This document shows positions 10,801 to 21,485 of a DNA stretch of 64,000 nt, piece after piece. Under the pieces are notes generated by a model. The model worked only from the letters and a program-made list of their open reading frames with translations, was not told the DNA's origin and did not search any database. A program made the position numbers and the translations under genes. How positions within the stretch are numbered: the stretch's first letter is position 1; each line of letters opens with the position of its first letter. The DNA is from Halocaridina rubra (lineage: Eukaryota > Arthropoda > Malacostraca > Decapoda > Atyidae), in assembly GCA_037179515.1 (NCBI GenBank), contig JAXCGZ010000127.1:53501-117500 (forward strand), written 5' to 3'.

Positions 10801-13730
10801 AAGCTAACACACCACTGTATGGATATTGAAAAAAAAAAAAAGTAACCCCAGAGTGCTCTAAGGTAATTCACATTTACAAGACAAGTCGCCTAACTTAAGC
10901 TGCCCTACTCTAATCTATCTTACCCCACCCTAACCTAATCTAACATGCCCTACCCAACCCTAACCCAACCTTTAGATAACTTAACCTAATAATTTATTGG
11001 GTTATTTAATATAACATGGGATTCAGGGATTATTCATCACAATATCCCACAAGTCAGTAAAGATAAGTGATAAAATAACACAAAAGCCTCAAAATGGATG
11101 AATTACTCACTATAACTTCTGCTTCCTCATGCTCTAGTTTTTCTTTCATCATCTTGGGAGTTGATTCGGGAATGCAAATAGTAGACTTGACACCTAGTTT
11201 ACGAGCAGCATAAGCAGAAGCCATTCCTGCATTCCCACCAGAAGAAGATACAATATGTTTGCAGCCATTCCTGATGCTCTAAAATTAAAACAATTTAACA
11301 TTAAAAGGATTGAGAACTTAAGAGCACTGGGTGTACAAAGCAATGCATACATATATGTTTAATTCAATGATAAAGAAAATAAGAACAAGCAAAAATTAGG
11401 GTTATATTATTCATGCAATGTTTACTTATTTAACACACAAAGTATTTCTGATATTGTAATGAATTATTTTTCCCCGGCAGTGAGGGACTAGAATATCTTC
11501 TTCATGCTCCCTTGCGTGTTGTAGAAGTCAACTAATTGGGGACAGAGCGCAGGAACTGGGAATACCCTACTTTATATTTTCCTTCCACAAAGAGTCACGT
11601 TTTTTTCTGTTGCTAAGTTTTTATGGTTTTTGTATATAAGAAAAGAAGAAACTACCAACATTAAAAGTTATACATAATTTTTTTTTTTTTTTTTTTGGTG
11701 ATTTTACAGTTTACGGAAATTATGGCATTTTACAATGAAAAACATTGAAGATAGTTACATACTAGTGATAAAAGGAAAATAAGTCCTTATTGACAGTGAT
11801 AATTAAGATGACAATAAAAAAAATTGCAGTTTGGAGATTATCCACCATGACAACTGGATTTCTCATTTGACTTCCAGAGTTACTAGAGAATAGATATAAA
11901 ATGTCCCTACCTTGGAGTGAAAGTTTCAAAGGCATCTATGAAATATGACAGGGCTAAAGTTTGTTAGGTAATATTAGGAATGATGGAAATAAATACTTGC
12001 TACATTCTAGTCTGAGCTCTGCAGTGGAAGAGAGTGGTTGTATCACTATACCATTGTTGGCCAATTTAGGTTACACAGAATGCGGACCCATATGCATACT
12101 GTGAAAAATGCTTCTTTTTGGATAAGTGATAGCCTTTCCTTTATAACTACAGTAAGATTATGACTTTTTACTTTCCAACAAAGTCTAAAAGGCACTTTGA
12201 GGAAGGATAAGAACACTTTTTAAAAATCATGCAAATCTTTCTCCTTGGTAGTGGCTCTGCTACACCTGGGATGGAGCTGCTCTTGAAAAAGAGACAGACC
12301 TAAAGATATCCAAACCTATGGTCACCAGGGTGTATTCTACTTTACAGGCTGTAAGCACAAGCAGTCAAAAATCAGAACTCGTTGAGTTGAAAAACTGCAC
12401 CCCTTCTCCCTCGTCTGTTTCTTGCTCTAGTGTCCTAACATTATATATTTCTGTGGAGCTATATTTCTTTCAGGAAAAAAAAATAAGAGAGAAGAAGAGT
12501 GGGTGCTAACAAGCTGCACAGATACCCAGAAGTATGCGGATTTTCTTTCTGGAGGTGCCCTTTTCCTTTTTATTAATGAGCTTTCCATCATGAAGATATC
12601 AAGTGTTTTGCATGAACTCCACGATTTATATAGGTTAGTAAGTGAAAGATATGCTTTAGAAGCCTTGAGGAATTATAAATTGTCTAACTGCTTGTATTTT
12701 AAAATATATTTGGCATTTTCTGGTCTTATAATGGGGGCCACGATAGCTCAGTGATACAGGTCGATAATAGAGAGTAATTAGCACAGTTACAATCCCACCA
12801 CGCGACACTAAGAAGGGAATCCAGCCTTAATTCCCCGGCTCCAGTATGTCTATGTCCACCCCCAATGGAAAGGGGACTAATTTTGACACCTAAAACGGTG
12901 CTTTAATTGTATAAAAAGATTTCCATATTTCATGTGTGTGACAATTAGCAGTTTGGAATGGGATTTCCACAAAGTGGATCAGATTAAACATATAAAACTT
13001 AAACCAAACTTGCTTGAATAGAGACACTGCAGACTATTGTGAGTAAAAAAATATATACATTCTTAGTAAGAGAAAAAATCCTAGAAATTTAATGGAAATT
13101 CTTTGATATAAGATTGGAGAGGGGAAAATAAGAAGTTGTCCTGCCCTTAAGGGACTATATATATAACAGAGTTGCCAGCAGCGAAGCCATCTCATTACCT
13201 AATTTTTGTGTAAATCGGGGAGAGCTCTTATAGCATTTATTAACCTGATTCTGTGGATCCACATCTTGTTAAAACAATATCCTTCCCATAAAGCTTAGCT
13301 TGATAGTAAATTTTTATACAAAACAAGTGAATAAATGGATATATAAATGCGAGAAAAAAGACCTGTCAACATTGTTAAGTTGTCAAGCAGCATAATTGTC
13401 TGTTTTTACATTCTTTTTCCTTAACTCTAGCAGTACAGGATCAATAAAATCTTTTATGAGTATGTACTAATATAACTCTTTTCCTGGAGAGGTTCTAAGA
13501 GCTGTTCGTCAGAGGGAGACAAAAGAGCATATACAAGCAACTACAATAACTATACTTAGCTACATTACCTTTTGGATAGCATTGCTGATTCCACGAATCT
13601 TAAAAGAACCCGAGGGTTGAATATTATCCAATTTTAAAAGAACCTGACGACCACATAATCTTGTTAATGGGTCACTTTCAATAAGAGGAGTGACGAGATG
13701 AATAGCATTATCAGTCTTATTGCAATCCAT
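3739..13730 (-). CDS. L-serine dehydratase / L-threonine deaminase-like (SDS/SDSL family), 5 exons, C-terminus not in window
   Basis: This is a PLP-dependent fold-type II enzyme that by family deaminates serine/threonine to pyruvate/2-oxobutyrate and ammonia in the cytosol. Exons on the minus strand are 13730-13569, 11278-11111, 8228-8128, 4968-4844 and 3841-3739, all with GT-AG borders and matching phases (0,0,2,1). About 220 residues are readable; the family is about 320-340 long. Motifs: SGSFKIRG with the probable Schiff-base lysine K44, SSSGGNAG at 65-72 (substrate/phosphate loop), and VGGGGLLCG with the tetraglycine loop at 170-173. The [13 protein letters not shown] segment is typical of SDS. 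The last third, with the CGG-type loop that contacts the PLP ring nitrogen, was not found in 1-3738 and probably lies further left. I cannot separate SDS from SDSL. The start is the ATG at 13730, just after a possible acceptor (CAACAG), so a 5' UTR exon is likely. Confidence 0.9.
4290..4435 (-). repeat. tRNA-derived SINE (family A), near complete
   Basis: Reverse complement reads GGGCAGCTTAGTGGTAGAACGC (box A region), GGTTCAACCC (box B at 4372-4381), then the body CAGCCTTAATCCCCGAGC and CTGTCTGTGTCCACCCC. The same body recurs in about a dozen copies across the window. Confidence 0.8.
4844..4968 (-). CDS. SDS-like coding exon 4
   Basis: 125 nt, phase 2 in, phase 1 out. It has an ATTTCAG acceptor and a GTGAGG donor. 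It encodes [11 protein letters not shown] and [12 protein letters not shown], the tetraglycine loop that holds the PLP phosphate in this family. Confidence 0.93.
5085..5210 (-). repeat. SINE family A fragment
   Basis: Only the 3' body is present (GGTGGACACAGACAAGTTAACGCTGAGG, plus a TGTTTGCCGTTTCATGTGTCA end); the tRNA head is missing. Confidence 0.55.
5287..7308 (-). mobile_element. CR1/L2-like LINE copy with open RT frame, 5'-truncated
   Basis: Lies in SDS intron 3, same strand as the gene. The 3' end (low coordinates) carries two copies of a 14-bp tail unit ACAATTAGGTAATC. The 5' end is cut at about 7308 inside the linker after the endonuclease. It matches the fragments at 14119-14970, 25999-26220, 26269-28786 and 57930-59787. 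Confidence 0.9.
5380..7306 (-). CDS. Reverse transcriptase of non-LTR retrotransposon (ORF2 C-terminal part)
   Basis: No stop is seen from the truncated 5' edge (about 7306) to 5380, roughly 640 residues. Order: basic linker ([14 protein letters not shown]), then RT with [70 protein letters not shown] and the catalytic FADD box (6161-6174). Thumb and C-terminal segment follow ([38 protein letters not shown]). RT copies element RNA at a nicked target. The frame is open but lacks endonuclease and promoter, so it is probably inactive. It is the best preserved copy here, suggesting a younger insertion. Confidence 0.9.
7812..7890. repeat. (AAT)n microsatellite
   Basis: About 75 bp of AAT trinucleotide following a short (CAA)n run at 7794-7811. 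Confidence 0.98.
8128..8228 (-). CDS. SDS-like coding exon 3
   Basis: 101 nt, phase 0 in, phase 2 out. It has a CTTTCAG acceptor and a GTATGA donor. It encodes [13 protein letters not shown]...[11 protein letters not shown]; the HPFD/PPFD block precedes the WEGH motif split across the next junction. Confidence 0.9.
8340..8503 (-). repeat. SINE family A copy
   Basis: Reverse complement starts GGGGACCATGGTAGCGTAGTGGTTAGAGC (box A) with a degenerate box B and ends in the CCATCGCTATTTGAATGAGG body. Confidence 0.75.
8583..8768 (-). repeat. SINE family A copy
   Basis: Reverse complement begins GGGGACCATCGTAGCGCAGTG; the body has CCAGCTCCAGGGTGCCTGTGTCC and ends ATGACACATAAAGCGGTAAAC. It lies 80 bp from the previous copy in the same orientation. 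Confidence 0.78.
8769..11110. other. SDS intron 2 interior, nothing codable
   Basis: AT-rich intron sequence. At 10895-10990 there is a degenerate run of CCTAACC/CCTAATC units. No gene, RNA or clear transposon end is seen. Confidence 0.6.
10895..10990 (+). repeat. Degenerate CCTAA (telomere-like) tract
   Basis: Contains CCTAACCTAATCTAAC and AACCCTAACCCAACC, close to the arthropod telomere repeat TTAGG read on the other strand, but heavily diverged and short. Confidence 0.45.
11111..11278 (-). CDS. SDS-like coding exon 2
   Basis: 168 nt, 56 codons, phases 0/0. It is preceded by ATTTTAG and followed by GTGAGT. It encodes the [19 protein letters not shown] segment, the most conserved stretch of the family, and a CIPESTP stretch corresponding to the family's VP.TTP motif. 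Confidence 0.92.
11470..11605 (+). repeat. Repeat family D copy
   Basis: Contains GTTGTAGAAGTCAACTAATTGGG, GGAACTGGGAATACC and CACAAAGAGTCA blocks in the same order as the other family D copies. Confidence 0.6.
11606..12734. other. SDS intron 1 part, no gene seen
   Basis: Short unsupported frames only. A T-run lies at 11680-11697. No recognisable family. Confidence 0.5.
12735..12900 (+). repeat. SINE family A copy
   Basis: GGGGGCCACGATAGCTCAGTGATA head; box B-like ACAATCCCACC; body GGAATCCAGCCTTAATTCCCCGGCTCC, then ATGTCCACCCCCAATGG and a GGGGACTAATTTTGACAC end. Confidence 0.8.
13240..13425. repeat. Dispersed repeat, copy 2 (matches 1-185)
   Basis: About 180 bp co-linear with the left window edge, including GACCTGTCAACA and GTTGTCAAGCAGCATA. 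Diverged but clearly the same sequence. Confidence 0.6.
13569..13730 (-). CDS. SDS-like coding exon 1
   Basis: 162 nt, 54 codons, phase 0 at the end. It starts [16 protein letters not shown] and ends GISNAIQK before a GTAATG donor. It contains the PLP-binding SGSFKIRG motif. Immediately upstream in gene direction is a CAACAG acceptor-like site and then a 370-bp (AT)n tract. Confidence 0.9.
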
Positions 13731-13742
13731 TATCCTGTTGAA

Positions 13743-14970
<1,228 letters not shown>

Positions 14971-15790
14971 ATATACCCAATTCATGAGGATTCTTGCAAA
15001 CAAGTTCATTAAAAAAATGAGACCACGATACATTGTGTTTTTTTGTGTAAAACCATTAAATGAATATTATATACACACAAGTAAGAATCCTATTAGAAAA
15101 CCAACATTTATCGAGCATCATAATTTCTATAACAACTACTAACCTGTCCTTAGGAATCACAGACACCTCTCTTGACTATCCACCGTTTTAAAAAGAGGGT
15201 AGGTACAGAATGACTAGAAACTAACCTACTCAACTCATAGCATGATGTGAAATATCACGATTACTTAACAAAACGAGGTCTTGGCTGTTATAAGATATTA
15301 GCGGCCAAGGACACTGGTGGCTGGCTATCTCATTACTGCAGAAGGACAAAAAGAGAGAAGGAAAAACTAGAGCCCAATGGCTGGGAGAGTTTACAACAAT
15401 AATTTGAACAAAAAGTTTATCCCAATTCATATATTTAATAATTACAATGCACACAACTAGCAAAGTCAGAAAAAAAATTCTAATTTTAGTTTTAACGGTA
15501 GAAAATAAGTGATGCCTGTTTGAAGTAGTTGTTATTCTATTTTCATAACCTCGTCTTTATGCTAGGTTTTGAGAAGTAAAGCACCGATGATTTTATAGGG
15601 AGACTGTCAAAATTTCAAGATACGTATCGGACTGGTTTCAATTACACCTTATTTGAAACCGCCCTTCGTTGTTTGTTTTTTGTTTTGTTGTTGTTGTTGT
15701 TGTTGTTGCTCACCATTCATCGTTATCCAAGTTTCTATTTTTATATTTTCTTTGTATGTCCTCTAGTTTAGAGTTAAAGTTTAATTAATA
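14971..15790. other. No gene seen
   Basis: AT-rich sequence with a (TTG)n run at about 15683-15709. No supported frame. Confidence 0.5.
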
Positions 15791-15797
15791 CTTCATG

Positions 15798-15933
<136 letters not shown>

Positions 15934-15992
15934 GAGCGATACGAGCACAGGTTACTTTCCCGTCAGCACAGTTAGTTAAATTCTGTGGCAAT

Positions 15993-16074
<82 letters not shown>
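15993..16074. repeat. (CT)n microsatellite
   Basis: About 82 bp of CT dinucleotide, 60 bp after the preceding compound microsatellite. Confidence 0.99.
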
Positions 16075-16078
<4 letters not shown>

Positions 16079-16309
16079 ACTTAAGGCTTATGTCGGCATA
16101 GTCTCTATTATATCTTCTTCTTTAAGTGGAGTTAAGCCTGTGAGAGACATTGGTTCTATCACTGTCATGCAGCACTACTAGTTGCCTCATTATTTCTCAT
16201 GTAAAAATTAACCAGACAAAAGACATCATTGCAGCCCTCTCAATATCTCTTCAATATCTATAAAAGATACTGCATAGTTAGAGGATTATACTTGACAGCT
16301 TATCTCTCT

Positions 16310-16365
16310 CTGAACGCATTCTTTCTAAATGCCTTTTTGTTCATATTATAGCTTCTCCCAACCTC
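16310..16365 (-). repeat. Inverted body fragment of SINE family B
   Basis: AACGCATTCTTTCTAAATGC...CTTCTCCCAACC is the reverse complement of 16617-16672, about 90% identical over 50 bp, with a 250-bp spacer. Confidence 0.75.
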
Positions 16366-16429
16366 ACTCATGGCTTCGTTTTCGCATATAACTCAAACTC
16401 CATTTTAAATAGCAGTTAGCTACAAGGTT

Positions 16430-16675
16430 GGTGTCCTTCTCAGACCCCCAGAGGTGCAGTTTGTAGCTCCTTGGCACAGTGACCATGTGTCCCAGGTTCG
16501 ACTTCCGATCAAGGGGCAAAGTTTGATTCATGTTTACACACATTGTAATGTGTTTGTTTGATTATAATTGATGCCTATTTAGACTGGAATCTGAAGTAAA
16601 TGTGAAAACGAAACATTGCGGTTGGGAGAAGCTGTAACATGAACAAAAAGGCACTCAGAAAGAATGCGTTCATTC
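16430..16675 (+). repeat. SINE family B unit 1 (tRNA-like head plus body)
   Basis: Head AGAGGTGCAGTTTGTAGCTCC (box A) with AGGTTCGACTTCC (box B), then GATTCATGTTTACACACA. The body ends GGTTGGGAGAAGC...AGAATGCGTTCATTCC. The same parts recur at 16716-16890 and 56281-56690. Confidence 0.7.
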
Positions 16676-16715
16676 CCAGTATGGCAGTTAGCTATAATGT
16701 TGGCTTCCTTCTTAG

Positions 16716-16798
16716 ACCTTCAGTGGTGCAGCTGGTAGCACCTTGGCACAGTGATTATGATTTTTACGTTCGAGTCCCGGTCAAGGGGTAAAATATAA

Positions 16799-16886
<88 letters not shown>
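16716..16886 (+). repeat. SINE family B unit 2 head, with (AT)n tail
   Basis: Head CAGTGGTGCAGCTGGTAGCACC, box B ACGTTCGAGTCCCGG, GGGGTAAAATATAATTC, then 86 bp of AT (16801-16886). The head is tRNA-like, but no full cloverleaf is evident. Confidence 0.72.
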
Positions 16887-16890
<4 letters not shown>

Positions 16891-17000
16891 AGATAAGCAC
16901 ATTACATATGTGAAAACATGAATCATATGTGCAGGCTTATATCTAACTTATAAAGCACATTTAATTTATCATATCATTTGCAAAGAAAACACTGACACTT

Positions 17001-17666
17001 TGTCGCATGACTGAAGCCTCGCTGAAGTCACATGAAATCCTGCTGAAGCCAGGATCTGAAACCTGTAACAAGTCTTGAGGAGTAACGGCCGAGGGTACAG
17101 ATGATTTATTGCATACCCTCCCATTTGTGGGTTTTGGATCCAGGCCATGTTTTCCCTAGGTACCACCAAGATTTATGGCTGGACACATGGAACTAATATC
17201 CGGCACCAAGTACCCCAAGAGGCCTAAAAGATAAGGGACCCTCAGTCCTCGAAAACACCACAAAGGTTGTAAACATTTGATCCATATGTATATACATACC
17301 CTGGAGAGATGCACCAATAACCGCAGGCGATTTAGAACTTCTTCTGTTCAATAGGCCTGCTGAAACAGCCCCTCCCCAAAGAGGAGGCCCTCCTCTTTGA
17401 ACCTGAAGTTTATTGTCAGAACTGGACTACATGACACGCCCTGCCCGTTGGGTATATCAAGAATCCCCGAGGCAGCCAGAGAGTTAGTTAGTACTTTCCC
17501 AGGGGCACGAACAGATATAGATTTTGATAGTCATAAGGGTTGGGGGCATTGAGGCATCGTATATGTTGTACTCTAGATTAATTTAAGTTAAAGGAACCAC
17601 CGCTTGTCCATTCTTACCTTGCACCCTTCTGGTATTAATAGTAACGCAGTGATAAGTCTTACGACA
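17001..17666 (+). mobile_element. Solo LTR 1, 666 bp, perfect 4-bp target duplication
   Basis: Starts TGTCGCATGAC and ends TTACGACA, giving the inverted ends TGTCG/CGACA. It is flanked by ACTT at 16997-17000 and 17667-17670. It is homologous over its length to 18122-18789, and in part to the LTR at 49598 (GGCATCTGGCGT, AAGAGG, CCCTTGGGTA.TTCAAGAA). A 4-bp duplication fits Gypsy/Copia-type integration. Confidence 0.88.
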
Positions 17667-18121
17667 ACTTCATACGTCTTATTTTTGGCACAATCCCTGG
17701 AAAATAGTCTTTATTTTCAGGATAAAAACATACTTACATTAATTATTCTTAAATTCCCCGCTTCAGTATTTAAATCTTTTTTTTCAAATTTGAAAGACTG
17801 TAGGAAAAAATGGCTAAATATTTCCCATTTTAATACAAATTTGAAACTTCAATTTATAACTTGTTAGTTATCTGATATATATATGAGCTTTGAGAAATAT
17901 AAAGATAATAATAGTGATCATAATGGAATAAATTTGATAACAATAATCAATGACTTGGAGGTATTTTTTTTCATGTAACAGTTATTTTAACAAATCAAAC
18001 ACTAGTCTTACAATGGTTTGTTATGAATTATTTACTAGTGTGCATAAATGCTCCATAGAATTTAATTGTAGAATAATTTATTTGCATTAGATTAGCTTTC
18101 ATTCAGAATAACGCATAATCT

Positions 18122-18789
18122 TGTTGCAAGCATCTGAAGTCTTGTTGAAGTTATATAAAGTCCTGCTGAAGTCAGGACCTGAAACCTGAAACAAGTCCTG
18201 AAGAGAAACATGTGAGGCTGGAGATCAAGGGTGAAATCAAACACTCTCCCAATTGTTTTTTCTTGGATAAGGCTAATGTTTGTAGCAAGTGTCAAGGAGA
18301 TATATGACTTAGCATCTGGCGTCAAGTACCTCAAGAGGATGGGAAAGGCCAAGAAGTCCTCCATTCTCAAAACCACAAGAAACACAAATAATTGACCCAT
18401 ACGTATGTACATGCCCTAGAGAGATACCCAATAGCTCTGGGTGATTTAGACCCTCTTCTGCCCAAATAGGCTTGTTGAAATAGCCCCTCCCCAAAGAGGA
18501 GGGATTCCCCTTTGATCCTGAAGCCTATTGGCAAAACTGTACAAGATAACACACCCTGCCCTTTGGGTACTTCAAGAATACCCGAGGCAGTCAGAGAGCT
18601 TGAGGTTTAGTCAGTACTTTCCCCGGGGCACGAATAGATCAGTGATTTTGATAGTCATTAGGGTTGGGGGCATTGAGGGTAGTATATGTTGTACTCGAAA
18701 ATAAATTAAGTTAAACGAACCACCTTTTGTCCGTTCTTACCTTGCACCCTTCTGGTAGTAATATTAACGTAGTGATTAACACTACGACA
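18122..18789 (+). mobile_element. Solo LTR 2, 668 bp, perfect 4-bp target duplication
   Basis: Starts TGTTGCAAGC, ends ACTACGACA. It is flanked by ATCT at 18118-18121 and 18790-18793. It is the same family and orientation as solo LTR 1, with the shared end block TTCTTACCTTGCACCCTTCTGG. The private duplication shows it is an independent insertion, not the other end of one element. Confidence 0.88.
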
Positions 18790-19097
18790 ATCTTTTACTA
18801 TTTCTTTAATTATTAATATAATCCCTTTACTTTTTGTTAGTGGAAAATAGAATAAGCTTGTCTTTTGTCGAATAGCTATGAAGTGGTAAAAAAAAAAAAT
18901 AAATAAATAAGGGAAAAGGGGTCCATGGGTAAAAAAAAGTTGAGAACCACTGCTATAGCTTCTCGTGATGAGGGGTGATATTTAAATAATCTTAGCTCCA
19001 AGGAGCTAAGATTTCTAGCCCTTGGTAGAAAAGGGAGTCCGTGACGTAAAACCGGAACAAGTGGTAGTAGCACTAGTCGTAACTTTCTACAGATTTC

Positions 19098-19442
19098 GGA
19101 TCTTGTAAAGATAACTAACCTCCCACAACCCCATGTAAAGTTGAATAGCCCCGTAATCAAACTTGTACAGATAAATAACCCCGTAATTAAACTTGTGAAT
19201 TTGAATAACCCGATGTTTGTCTTTTTAAGAACCAACTGAAATAATGTAGGAATAAAAAACAAAAGTAAGAAAGCAGAACATTTACTCACACAAATGGAAG
19301 TAAAAGGAAAAACAACAAATACTTACCTTGTAAATATAAATAACCCCCATAACTACCTTGTAAATAGGAAAAACCCCAAGACTTGTCTTGTAAAGATGAA
19401 TAACCCTCAAGGACCTTAGGGTTATTTACCTTTACAAGATCC
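19098..19442. mobile_element. MITE, 345 bp, 8-bp target duplication
   Basis: Terminal inverted repeats start GGATCTTGTAAAG (13 bp perfect, weaker to about 23 bp). Flanks are CAGATTTC at 19090-19097 and 19443-19450, an exact 8-bp duplication of hAT type. The interior repeats the terminal motif (CTTGTAAA..GAATAACCC) about five to six times. It has no coding capacity. A second copy is at 33063-33204. Confidence 0.85.
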
Positions 19443-19459
19443 CAGATTTCTATAACATT

Positions 19460-20318
19460 GTGATATCTATGGTTTTATCATAACATATAGTATAATTTCC
19501 ACCTTCGCCGTACAATACTCACGCTCCTTAGTCCAGAGTTGAAATTATATATAAAACTAATATAAAGTCATTGTTTTTCTTTGGAATTTTTTACAAATAA
19601 ATCTTGGCGTAAGACAATAACCTTTTCATCTAAGTCATCTCTCTCCCCTTCCACCCAAGGATTGTAATATATTTGTTGATCATGTCGTATAATGTGTCAT
19701 ATTTTACATGTCAGAGAAGAGTCATAAACTATATATAAGAAGAATAAAATACTGAACTGTATTTTGCAATTTCTTCCAAATGGTTTCGTTTCGTATTACA
19801 AAGTCTGAGTGCTAAGCTCCCCAACTCATCTTTCTAGAGATCATATCAAAGTTACTATACGAAGTAATAATAATAATAATAATAAATAAATAAAAAAACC
19901 TCAGTCTGAGTTCACTTTGATAATGCTTTCCTATAAATGGTATTTGTTGTTAGTATTTAACACGAAGAGATTTTTTTTTTTTTTTTTTTTAAGATTCACC
20001 ACCCAAGTGTAACAACAATTTTTGTGCGTCCTAACCCAACCCAACCTCGGAGAACGCGTCCTCCCTAGTCAGGGGCTCTGCTTATATATATAAAAAGCCA
20101 TATTCCATTCATCCCCATAACTATACTAATGCCACTTTCTGCTATCCCCCCCCCCCCGACCGAGTTCGCACTTTTTTTTTCGTTCACTTCCATTCTTTAT
20201 TGAACATATTTCCTCGCTTTACCTTAGCTGTACACTAATATCATACATATGATTTCACTTCCTCATGAAATATATAAATTTCTAAGGTTAACTGTAATGT
20301 AAAATGGACTACACATTG
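19460..20318. other. No gene seen
   Basis: AT-rich flank with an (AAT)n stretch at about 19867-19887, a T-run at 19973-19990 and a C-run at 20149-20157. Nothing codable. Confidence 0.5.
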
Positions 20319-20319
20319 T

Positions 20320-20350
20320 ACAATTAGGTAATTACAATTAGGTAATTACA
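20320..20350 (+). repeat. Orphan LINE 3'-tail iterations
   Basis: Two and a quarter copies of ACAATTAGGTAATT, the 14-bp unit that ends the CR1-like LINE copies at 5289, 25999 and 57930, but with no LINE body beside it. AAAATGGA at 20301-20308 matches the LINE 3' UTR start, suggesting an internally deleted 3' end. Confidence 0.65.
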
Positions 20351-21485
20351 TGAAAATATACTGAAAAAAATCGATTTCTGTGAAAAATGAAAGTACATCC
20401 GGGGAAAGAGGAAGCGTCGGTACATATGTGGGGGTGAGGCGTATGTACGTACGACACAGTGTTGCCAGATCTTTTTTTCAAAAATCTGTAGATGTACATG
20501 AAAAAATCTGTAGAAATCTGTACTTACGAAAACGTAATCTGTAGAAAATTCTGTAGAGTTTGCAGTACATGATTTATAAAACTTCTGCATTCAGACGTAA
20601 TTTCCGTGGATTTAAGAAATCTCAAGACAAAAATCAAAGCGTCATCACTATCTTTCACCATTTGTATATATAGTATCGTATTTGTTGGTATAGAAACAAA
20701 TATTTTACAGGTTAACCATTTTAATTTTGAATTTTTGTAGTATTTCCTAACAGGATGGATGGCTGAAAATTATAAGCAGAAAGGTATTCATGATAATGAG
20801 TTTAAACAGTATAATCAAGAGAAAATTATATAACAAAATATTTTCCAACCCAACGATTATATTCTTCAGACTTCAAGCAATGATCATACTCATAGTGAAA
20901 ACTAAAAGTAAAATTTATATATATAAATGAAACAGTGGACTGAAAATTATATTATTTTTCTCTGTATATTTGTATTATTCTAAGTGTAACTAATATGGAA
21001 TACAAAAGTGAAAAAAAATCCCCCATGAATACAAATATATTGCAAATGCATATTCTACAGCAATGGTTTTGTTACAGTAAAATCAAAGCATGATTTTCCT
21101 TTGATTAATTGCTTAGTATGAAGCACACCTGTTCAAGTTTCAGTAGACAATCTATTTCTGGTTTTAGTTTACATTCTGTATATGGCAGAAAAAACTCTCT
21201 CGACAGTAGCACTTGAGTGTGGTAAACAAAGCAGTGATTGCATGAACTTCTAAAGATTTGTAAACATCAAGTTATTGTCTATTTGCCTAAGAGAACCTAC
21301 TTTGTTCCAAAAAAGTTCAGGTGACATATCCGGATTAACATCAAGAGTGTCTTAGGAACTAGCAAGCAACCTCCATTCTGTGTCTATGTTCTGAACATCT
21401 AATTATATTGAATGGCCAAATGAAGTCATCAAATCTACCAAAGATGGTATTCCTCGATCCATAACTATTTTTGGACTTAAAGCCT

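Noticed and set aside
16430..16800. Possible functional tRNA genes
   Set aside because: Box A and B are present, but acceptor-stem pairing is not convincing and the segments recur with the same 3' bodies, so they are SINE heads.
17001..18789. One short LTR element (TRIM) with 455-bp interior
   Set aside because: Each LTR has its own exact 4-bp duplication, favouring two solo LTRs.
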